Assembly (NCBI GenBank): GCA_020719895.1
Contig: DYPM01000039.1
Coordinates: 1-11,884 of the forward strand
Length of the DNA stretch: 11,884 nt
Direction of reading: 5' to 3'
DNA from: Sulfurovum sp.
Lineage (GTDB): Bacteria > Campylobacterota > Campylobacteria > Campylobacterales > Sulfurovaceae
Below are positions 6,129 through 11,884 of this stretch, piece after piece (position 1 is the stretch's first letter; every line of letters begins with the position of its first letter). Both the position numbers and the translations under genes were made by a program. The notes under the pieces are model-generated. The model saw only the letters and a program-made list of their open reading frames with translations, was not told the DNA's origin and searched no databases.

Positions 6129-6446
6129 TTATTCAGTCATCATCACATAAGGGCGTTTGAGTTGCTCATTGAGTTTGTGTAAACTTACAGCTCTTCCTTC
6201 TCTTACAAACTCACGTCCATCTAAAAAAACCAACACTGTTGGCACAGCAAAAACTTGATAAAAAGAGGCAATTTGAGGATTTTTGTGTGCATCAAGATAG
6301 ATTTGTTTGATTTTGGGGAATTGGCTATCAAACAGTTCTTTGAATTTTGGTCGCAGGGCGTGACATACATTACAATCTTCTCCCCAGAAGTAGAGTAGCA
6401 CTCCCATCTCTTCGCGAATACTATTTTGTATCTCTTCAAGACTCAT
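6129..6446 (-). CDS. Small thioredoxin-family protein
   Basis: A 105-residue thioredoxin fold. A strand, LLYFWG, leads to the redox motif CNVC (C25, C28) and a helix; the cis-proline loop VPT (P69) and the strand VLVFLDG follow. There is no signal peptide or membrane segment, so it is probably cytoplasmic, reducing disulfides or acting as a chaperone-like partner. CNVC differs from the CGPC of classic thioredoxin, so the redox potential and partners probably differ. It is the last gene of the minus-strand group, 12 bp after sppA, and is likely co-transcribed with it. It converges with the EAL gene across only 14 bp, with no strong terminator between them. Confidence 0.87.
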   Translation of the reverse strand: MSLEEIQNSIREEMGVLLYFWGEDCNVCHALRPKFKELFDSQFPKIKQIYLDAHKNPQIASFYQVFAVPTVLVFLDGREFVREGRAVSLHKLNEQLKRPYVMMTE

Positions 6447-6458
6447 AGTTGATTCCTT

Positions 6459-7382
6459 TTATTGTGCGTATTGACTACTCAAATAAGCACTGTTGATGAG
6501 TTCTTTGAGTCCTAAATCAACTTGTATTTTAGGGAAAAAAGAGGGTTGCTCTCTCATTTCTATGGTTTCAAAAGTGGTTTTATCATCTTTTAAACGTATG
6601 CGAATCTCTTTTTTGATCTCATAAAGAGACGAGACTTTGTCTACTAAAATACCTTGAATTTCAGGTGCATTGGCAATATAAATTTTTCCTTCTGTAAAAG
6701 GAATTAATTGCTCTTTGGTTAAATTTCGATTTGCCATTACCGATGTGATGAAGTTTTCATATGTAGGATTGAGAAGGTGTTTGTCAAGATAGGCTCTGTT
6801 TTTTTCATCTACTTTTTTGAAAAATGAAATAGGTTGTTTAAACTCTCCCGTAGCGATATTATCTTCTTCTACGCCGATTTTATTTGCTAAATCTTTAATA
6901 CTATAGTGAGGCATAATCACACCAATCGATCCCAAAATTGCATTTTTATTTGCAATCAGTGGCTTGATCGCCGAGGCGATATAGTAACCACCACTTGCTG
7001 CCATCGAAGAGACATACATCGTGATTTTTTTCTCTTTGTTGTAGGCTTTGAGGTATTCTGATAGTTCTTCGCTTGCTGATGGAGAACCTCCTGGCGAATT
7101 CATAATGAAAAGTACCTCTTTGTAACTTTTTTCTTTGAGTACACTGTCCATTTTTTCCATCACTTTTGAGGTAAACTCCTCTGTCACCATCTCATCAAAA
7201 CTAACCACTGCAACACGATTTTCTGCCGTTTCTGGCTCTGTAAGTACTCCTGACTTGATCAAAAAAGCACCGATAATTACCAGTTCGGCAATAAGTAAAA
7301 CCCCAATCATCCAAGCTTTAAGATTGGTAATAAAAAGTTTGCGTTTGAGGTCTTTGATTTGATACTCTTTAATATCTTCCAT
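6459..7382 (-). CDS. sppA: Signal peptide peptidase SppA, short (36K) type
   Basis: A 307-residue inner-membrane serine protease that digests cleaved signal peptides in the membrane. An N-terminal anchor helix (about 24-43) is followed by a periplasmic ClpP/crotonase-like domain. The catalytic dyad is visible: Ser130 in MAASGGYYIAS and Lys182 in ATGEFKQPISFF. They are 52 residues apart, the same spacing as Ser147/Lys199 of Bacillus subtilis SppA. NSPGGSPSASEE (95-106) is the conserved substrate-groove loop. The length is that of the single-domain type, not the roughly 600-residue E. coli form. AAGGA stands before the ATG. It is 100 bp after the small membrane protein gene, so it may have its own promoter in addition to read-through from atpB. 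Confidence 0.92.
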   Translation of the reverse strand: MEDIKEYQIKDLKRKLFITNLKAWMIGVLLIAELVIIGAFLIKSGVLTEPETAENRVAVVSFDEMVTEEFTSKVMEKMDSVLKEKSYKEVLFIMNSPGGSPSASEELSEYLKAYNKEKKITMYVSSMAASGGYYIASAIKPLIANKNAILGSIGVIMPHYSIKDLANKIGVEEDNIATGEFKQPISFFKKVDEKNRAYLDKHLLNPTYENFITSVMANRNLTKEQLIPFTEGKIYIANAPEIQGILVDKVSSLYEIKKEIRIRLKDDKTTFETIEMREQPSFFPKIQVDLGLKELINSAYLSSQYAQ

Positions 7383-7482
7383 TTGTCTATTTTCCTTATT
7401 GGTATTTGTTTGTGATAAATATTTGAGGGGGGAATGTTATCTAAGCAAGATTAACATTAGATTGCGATTTGTAGTCAAAAAA

Positions 7483-7752
7483 TTATAGTTTTGTTTGGTT
7501 ATAAATTTGTTCAAGCAGTTTGGTTTGTTTTTGAAGTTCGAAATATTTTTCTTTGGTTGTAATGAAGTGTTCTAAAAAAAGCAATGCAATTATTCCAGGA
7601 AAAATCCCTATGATAACATCAAGAAAAATACCGATAAGATCTGTTTTTTTAAAATCTAAAAAGGGATTGACTGCTCCCACAATCACCAATCCCCAAGAGA
7701 CACCCAACAGCAAATTGACAATAAAAGTCAACACTCTTCCCTCTAATCTCAT
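7483..7752 (-). CDS. Small two-helix membrane protein downstream of atpB
   Basis: An 89-residue protein not recognised as a known family. It has two strongly hydrophobic segments (about 8-29 and 38-61) joined by a short polar loop (NPFLDFKKTD). A charged, probably coiled-coil tail (TTKEKYFELQKQTKLLEQIY) follows. By the positive-inside rule the tail with Lys residues is likely cytoplasmic, with both ends on the inside. It starts 6 bp after the atpB stop without a clear ribosome site of its own, so it is probably translated by coupling to atpB. That tight link suggests a role near F0, for example assembly, but no sequence match supports it. The length is below that of the usual four-helix AtpI. 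Confidence 0.6.
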   Translation of the reverse strand: MRLEGRVLTFIVNLLLGVSWGLVIVGAVNPFLDFKKTDLIGIFLDVIIGIFPGIIALLFLEHFITTKEKYFELQKQTKLLEQIYNQTKL

Positions 7753-7758
7753 AAACGC

Positions 7759-8436
7759 TTAATGATCATCTTCTATTGCCAATGCACCAGCAAGATAAAC
7801 GTAAATCAAAATCATAAAAACAAATGTTTGCAAGAGAGCAGAGAATGTAAGAAGAAGATAAGCAGGAAGTGGTGCAATAAATGGTACCAACATCAAAAGA
7901 ACCCACAAAAAGAGATCATCACCTTTGATGTTACCAAAAAGTCGGAATGAAAGTGAAATGATTCTTGAAATATGAGAGACAATCTCGATGGGAAACATCA
8001 ATGGAGCAAGGAACTTTACAGGTCCCATAAAGTGAGCAAAATATGTCACTACGCCGTTTTGTTTGATTCCTTCGTAGTTGTAGTAAAAGAAAACCATCAA
8101 AGCAAGCGGAAGTGTAATGTTGATATTGGAAGTTGGGGATTCAAAACCTGGAATAATACCAATGACGTTGGATACAAAAATAAACATTCCCACAGCAGCC
8201 ACAAGCGGAAGATAACGTCTCGCCATCTCTTCGCCAATCACATCCTTGCCCATCGCTACAACGCCACCAAGATATGCTTCCATCACGTTTTGAGCACCCG
8301 TTGGTACGGCTCTAAAGCTTTTTGTCGCCATATTTGCAATCATCATAATAATCGCAAATACCAATAAAAGGTGTGCGACTATCATCGCCTCACCATGACC
8401 TAAAATCTCACCCAAAAATGTAAATACACCTTCCAT
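7759..8436 (-). CDS. atpB: ATP synthase F0 subunit a
   Basis: A 225-residue inner-membrane protein forming the proton half-channels of F1F0 ATP synthase beside the c-ring. It has five to six hydrophobic helices. The essential Arg is R165 in SLSFRLFGN, corresponding to Arg210 of E. coli, and Q203 in ALLQTFVFMIL corresponds to Gln252. The C-terminal IYVYLAGAL helix is typical. As in other Campylobacterota, atpB stands apart from the remaining atp genes, none of which are nearby. AAGGA lies about 6 bp before the ATG on the minus strand, and a TATACT (8470-8475, minus) could be its -10. It is divergent from valS across about 210 bp. Confidence 0.96.
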   Translation of the reverse strand: MEGVFTFLGEILGHGEAMIVAHLLLVFAIIMMIANMATKSFRAVPTGAQNVMEAYLGGVVAMGKDVIGEEMARRYLPLVAAVGMFIFVSNVIGIIPGFESPTSNINITLPLALMVFFYYNYEGIKQNGVVTYFAHFMGPVKFLAPLMFPIEIVSHISRIISLSFRLFGNIKGDDLFLWVLLMLVPFIAPLPAYLLLTFSALLQTFVFMILIYVYLAGALAIEDDH

Positions 8437-8498
8437 GAAAATCCTTCATCGTGTTTTAAATATCCCAAAAGTATATCTATTTCTCACTTAAGAGTCGA

Positions 8499-8562
8499 GC
8501 TTACGCACTCAACATACATCGAACCTTATTGCGACTGCGTAACGTCAGTTGTGCGTTTAAGC
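8499..8562. repeat. Imperfect inverted repeat in the atpB/valS intergenic region
   Basis: GCTTACGCACTCAAC (8499-8513) and GTTGTGCGTTTAAGC (8548-8562) can pair with small bulges around a 34-base centre that itself contains GCGACTGCGTAACGTC. G+C is locally higher than in the surrounding spacer. It lies in the atpB 5' leader on one strand and upstream of the valS promoter on the other. It might be a structured leader, a small RNA or a dispersed repeat; the sequence does not decide. Confidence 0.4.
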
Positions 8563-8601
8563 GAAGGTAACACTATCATTTTTCTCCCAAAAGCCCCTTT
8601 G

Positions 8602-8610
8602 TGTTATAAT
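8602..8610 (+). promoter_or_regulatory. Extended -10 promoter of valS
   Basis: TG-T-TATAAT is a perfect extended -10, with TATAAT at 8605-8610, 37 bp before the valS ATG. No good -35 is seen at the usual distance, which is common for Campylobacterota sigma-70 promoters. It would give a 5' leader of about 30 bases with AGGGA at 8636-8640 as the ribosome site. Confidence 0.7.
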
Positions 8611-8647
8611 CGATCCTATTTTTATTTTACATTCAGGGAATACACAT

Positions 8648-11284
8648 ATGAGTGAAAACACCACTAAAGGCTATGATCCTAAAGAGACAGAAGATCACTA
8701 TTATAAAATATGGGAAGAGCGTGGCTATTTTGAGATAGATGGCAATCAAGAGATTCAAGAAGCAGGCAAAAACTTTGCCATTATGATGCCACCACCCAAT
8801 GTTACGGGAAGTTTGCATATCGGTCATGCACTTACTTTTACGCTACAAGATATCATTACGCGGTACAAACGTATGGATGGTTTTAAAACCCTTTGGCAAC
8901 CTGGAACAGATCATGCGGGCATCGCTACGCAAAATGTCGTTGAGAAACAACTTTTAGCCGAAGGCACCACCAAAGAGGAGCTTGGACGTGAAGCATTTTT
9001 GGAACGTGTGTGGAAATGGAAAGCGTACTCAGGTGGTACGATCGTCCATCAGATGCGCAAACTCGGTGTCTCTCCTGCATGGAGTCGTGAGCGTTTCACG
9101 ATGGATGAGGGGCTTAAGGAGGCAGTTAAAGAGGCGTTTGTACATCTTTACAATGAAGGGATGATTGTCCAAAACAACTATATGGTCAACTGGTGTACAC
9201 ATGATGGTGCGTTAAGCGATATCGAAGTGGAACATGACGAAGTAAATGGTAAGTTTTACCACATGAACTACCACTTTGCTGATGGAAGCGGGTTTGTCAC
9301 GGTGGCTACCACACGACCTGAGACCTATTTTGGAGATACGGCGATCATGGTACATCCTGATGATGAACGTTACCGTGCGATTGTTGGTAAAGAAGTTGTG
9401 TTGCCATTGACTAATAGAACTATCACTGTTATCACTGATGCTTATGTAGATATGGCGTTTGGAACGGGCGTGGTCAAGGTGACGCCTGCACATGACCAAA
9501 ACGACTACGAAGTGGGCAAGCGTCATGATTTGGAGTTTATCACGGTTTTTGATGAGCAAGGAATCCTCAATGAATACTGTGGAGAGTTTGCAGGGATGGA
9601 GCGACTTCAAGCACGTAAACCCATCGTAGAGAAGCTTGAGTATGAGGGCTACATCGTCAAGATCGAAGAGCATACCCATCAAGTAGGACACTGCTACAGG
9701 TGTAAAAACATCGTAGAGCCGTACATCTCCAAACAGTGGTTTGTCAGAAGTGAAGTGGCCAAAAAGTCCATCGAAAAGACTTACGCAAGCGAAGCACAGT
9801 TCCACCCTCCTCATTGGCTCAACTCCTATAGAGCGTGGATGGATGAGCTAAGAGACTGGTGTATCAGCCGTCAGCTTTGGTGGGGACATCGTATCCCTGT
9901 TTTCTACTGTGACGCGTGTGATCACCAATGGGCAGACAAACACGACGAACCGCAAGCGTGTCCGCACTGTGGAAGCAAAAATATCAGACAAGACCTTGAC
10001 GTGCTTGATACATGGTTTAGCTCGGCTCTTTGGGCATTTTCACCGCTTGGCTGGGGCAATAATGCACAGATGAGTGAGACCTACAACAAGAGTGATCTTG
10101 CAGATTTTTACCCTAACTCTTTGCTTATCACGGGTTTTGACATCATGTTCTTTTGGGTAGCACGTATGATGATGATGGGTGAACACTTCATGGGTAAATT
10201 GCCGTTTAAAGACATCTATATGCACGCACTTGTTCGCGATGAACACGGAGCAAAGATGAGCAAATCCAAAGGTAATGTCATCGATCCACTCGATATGGTC
10301 GAGGAGCATAGTGCGGATATCATCCGCTTTACTTTGGCATTTTTAGCCGTACAAGGGCGTGATATCAAGCTGAGTGCAAAAAACTTAGAGCAGTTTAGAA
10401 ACTTCACCAACAAACTCTACAATGCAAGCAACTTTTTACAGATGAATGTGGATATGTTTGCGGATTTAGATGAGACTCCTATCCAAACACCATTGGGACA
10501 CTATATGCAGTACAGATTGTCACTTGCAGTTGAAGAGATTCGAGAGGCATTAGAGTCGTATCGATTCAACGATGCTGCCTCTACGCTATATAGGTTTGTA
10601 TGGAATGAATTTTGTGATTGGGGCATTGAATACTCCAAAGTAAGCAAAGAATCGATTCCTGAACTTGGCGCTATTTTCAAAGAGACATTAAAAATGATTT
10701 CTCCATTTATGCCATTTATTGCAGACCATCTTTATCACAAACTAAGCGGTACAACACTCGAAAAAGACCACTCTTTGATGATCAAAAAATTCCCAAAAAA
10801 TATCCATAGAGAGGTGATTTATAACGATTTGTTCTCTCGTATCGAAGAGACAATTACGGCGATTCGTAGAGCAAAAGTGGTGATTGATATGGGCAACAGC
10901 AAAATCGAAAAAGCTTACATCAAAATGGATTTAGAGAGTAGTTACAAAAATATTGCCAAACCTTTTATCCAAAGACTTGCCAAAGTCGAAGCAATTGAGT
11001 TTGTCGATACCAAAGTCCCAAATGCGATTACAGATATTTCAAATACTCTTGAGGTGTACATTCCTACTGATGAGATTGATCTTAGTGCGATCATCGGCAA
11101 GCTCACCAAACAAAAAGAGAAACTGCAAAAAGAGATAGCCAAACTCAGTGGCATGCTCAGTAATGAACGGTTTGTTGCCAATGCACCCGAACAACTTATC
11201 GTAGAAAACCGTCAAGCCCTAAAAAGTGCCACTGAAAAAATGGCAAAGATAGATACAGAATTAATGGGTTTTTCAAAAGTATGA
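8648..11284 (+). CDS. valS: Valyl-tRNA synthetase
   Basis: This 878-residue class I synthetase joins valine to tRNA-Val in the cytoplasm and hydrolyses mischarged threonine in its editing domain. The catalytic signatures are HIGH (57-60, in PPPNVTGSLHIGHAL) and KMSKS (536-540). The editing (CP1) domain lies between them, including TTRPETYFGDTA. Cysteine pairs typical of bacterial ValS are present at C349/C352 and at C421/C424 with C438/C441. The anticodon-binding domain follows, and the last 65 residues form the usual ValS coiled-coil arm (KLTKQKEKLQKEIAKLSG). The length is normal for the family and no key residue is missing. AGGGA sits 7 bp before the ATG. Its stop overlaps the next gene's start by 4 bp (ATGA). 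Confidence 0.98.
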   Translation: MSENTTKGYDPKETEDHYYKIWEERGYFEIDGNQEIQEAGKNFAIMMPPPNVTGSLHIGHALTFTLQDIITRYKRMDGFKTLWQPGTDHAGIATQNVVEKQLLAEGTTKEELGREAFLERVWKWKAYSGGTIVHQMRKLGVSPAWSRERFTMDEGLKEAVKEAFVHLYNEGMIVQNNYMVNWCTHDGALSDIEVEHDEVNGKFYHMNYHFADGSGFVTVATTRPETYFGDTAIMVHPDDERYRAIVGKEVVLPLTNRTITVITDAYVDMAFGTGVVKVTPAHDQNDYEVGKRHDLEFITVFDEQGILNEYCGEFAGMERLQARKPIVEKLEYEGYIVKIEEHTHQVGHCYRCKNIVEPYISKQWFVRSEVAKKSIEKTYASEAQFHPPHWLNSYRAWMDELRDWCISRQLWWGHRIPVFYCDACDHQWADKHDEPQACPHCGSKNIRQDLDVLDTWFSSALWAFSPLGWGNNAQMSETYNKSDLADFYPNSLLITGFDIMFFWVARMMMMGEHFMGKLPFKDIYMHALVRDEHGAKMSKSKGNVIDPLDMVEEHSADIIRFTLAFLAVQGRDIKLSAKNLEQFRNFTNKLYNASNFLQMNVDMFADLDETPIQTPLGHYMQYRLSLAVEEIREALESYRFNDAASTLYRFVWNEFCDWGIEYSKVSKESIPELGAIFKETLKMISPFMPFIADHLYHKLSGTTLEKDHSLMIKKFPKNIHREVIYNDLFSRIEETITAIRRAKVVIDMGNSKIEKAYIKMDLESSYKNIAKPFIQRLAKVEAIEFVDTKVPNAITDISNTLEVYIPTDEIDLSAIIGKLTKQKEKLQKEIAKLSGMLSNERFVANAPEQLIVENRQALKSATEKMAKIDTELMGFSKV

Positions 11285-11823
11285 TTCAACCAGAGATTCA
11301 AAGCAGTTCTTATTTTCAATACTATGTTTTGATGGGTATTGCTTTGATTTTTATTGTTTTTGTCATTTTTTTGGTACGTTATTTTTGGAGACAACGACTC
11401 TATTTTGTCAAAATTCCTCTTCTTTCACCTACTGAAAAACATTTTTTAATGACACTCAACGCAATCAATGCAGGCTATTTTTGGATTGCACCCAAAGTAA
11501 GAGTCGCTGATGTGTTACATCCTTCTTCTAATCTTTCAAGTGATACGTGGAAAAAGTATTTTTGGAAAGTCTCAAACAAACATTTTGATTTTGTGTTATG
11601 CGATAAAGAGAGTTTTGAAGTGGTGTGCGTTATCGAACTAAACGACAAAAGTCATAATGAGTATGAGAGAATACAACGCGATGAGCTTATCACCGAAGTA
11701 TGTGCTTCGGCTGGATTGCCATTGGTGTGGGTGATCGCCAAAAGAGATTACGATAAAAAAGCACTGACTGAATCACTCCGACACGCCATTGCCAATCCTC
11801 CTCAAAAAAGAAATTTGACCTAA
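11281..11823 (+). CDS. Membrane-anchored DUF2726 protein, nuclease-like fold
   Basis: A 180-residue protein with one N-terminal membrane helix (about 14-34), then a DUF2726 domain (about 48-170). Family hallmarks are LSPTEKHFL (48-56), HFDFVLCD (101-108), VIELNDKSH (117-125), RDELI and AGLPLVWV (144-151). The arrangement Asp (D103), then E-L-N-D-K (119-123), resembles the D...ExK core of restriction-endonuclease-like folds; most relatives read ELDD, here ELND. Catalysis has not been shown to my knowledge, so the nuclease idea is an inference. Its ATG overlaps the valS stop (ATGA), so translation is coupled to valS. A membrane-tethered role in nucleic-acid handling is possible but unproven. 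Confidence 0.8.
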   Translation: MIQPEIQSSSYFQYYVLMGIALIFIVFVIFLVRYFWRQRLYFVKIPLLSPTEKHFLMTLNAINAGYFWIAPKVRVADVLHPSSNLSSDTWKKYFWKVSNKHFDFVLCDKESFEVVCVIELNDKSHNEYERIQRDELITEVCASAGLPLVWVIAKRDYDKKALTESLRHAIANPPQKRNLT

Positions 11824-11884
11824 ATTTTGAGATACTACAACACTTCCAAATCAAACTAAATAAACTTGACAACAAGTGACTAAA

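Noticed and set aside
6105..6130. A bidirectional terminator between the convergent EAL and thioredoxin genes
   Set aside because: Only a 5-bp ATAAG/CTTAT stem is present, too weak to call.
7972..8367. A 131-codon plus-strand open frame inside atpB
   Set aside because: It is antisense to atpB, whose membrane helices and essential Arg are clear.
9212..9814. A 200-codon minus-strand open frame inside valS
   Set aside because: It is a shadow of valS; the sense frame has all synthetase motifs and the antisense protein shows no family pattern.
11864..11877. Hairpin ACTTG-ACAA-CAAGT and a TTGACA word at the right edge
   Set aside because: The stem is only 5 bp without a T run, and no -10 can be seen before the window ends.

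Overview
The window looks like chromosomal DNA of a Campylobacterota (Epsilonproteobacteria) member, plausibly a free-living Sulfurimonas/Sulfuricurvum-like sulfur oxidiser. The grounds are AT-rich DNA, a lone atpB away from the other ATP synthase genes, short ExbB/ExbD proteins, a valS followed by a DUF2726 gene, and the general style of the SppA, thioredoxin and EAL proteins. Genus-level placement is inference; no marker gene is present.

The left fifth (about 1-2440) is an accessory, partly decayed region. A RelE/ParE-type toxin-antitoxin pair (116-665, minus) and an unrecognised, possibly DUF1643-like gene (988-1635, minus) are the only intact genes. Between and beside them lie a terminator-like hairpin, a frameshifted C-terminal gene remnant, a 126-bp imperfect inverted repeat that starts at the stop codon of the 988-1635 gene, and a 111-bp MITE-like element with 16-bp terminal inverted repeats and TTAA on both sides. 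The region ends in a truncated integron-type integrase (intI stub, 2038-2310, plus) preceded by two 13-bp palindromic boxes exactly 40 bp apart. The stub runs directly into the C-terminal tail of an SRPBCC-like protein, so this is a deletion scar. All intact genes to the left point away from the integrase, as cassettes in an integron would, but no canonical attC site could be confirmed.

The middle (2506-6114, plus) reads as one transcription direction: a DHH/DHHA1 phosphoesterase, exbB and exbD (proton-driven energiser of TonB-type transport, with no tonB here), and a membrane-anchored PAS-like/GGDEF/EAL protein whose signature residues are altered in both c-di-GMP domains. Convergent to it on the minus strand are a small thioredoxin-like protein, the membrane protease SppA, an 89-residue two-helix membrane protein and atpB (F0 subunit a), read in the order atpB, small membrane protein, sppA, thioredoxin.

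The right part (8437-11823) starts with a divergent atpB/valS intergenic region that holds an imperfect inverted repeat and a good extended -10 promoter for valS. It is followed by full-length valyl-tRNA synthetase and a membrane-anchored DUF2726 protein overlapping it by 4 bp. Nothing clear is seen in the last 60 bases. I did not find tRNA, rRNA or CRISPR features. The most unusual content is the integron-integrase scar, its paired operators and the inverted-repeat elements, followed by the degenerate c-di-GMP protein.
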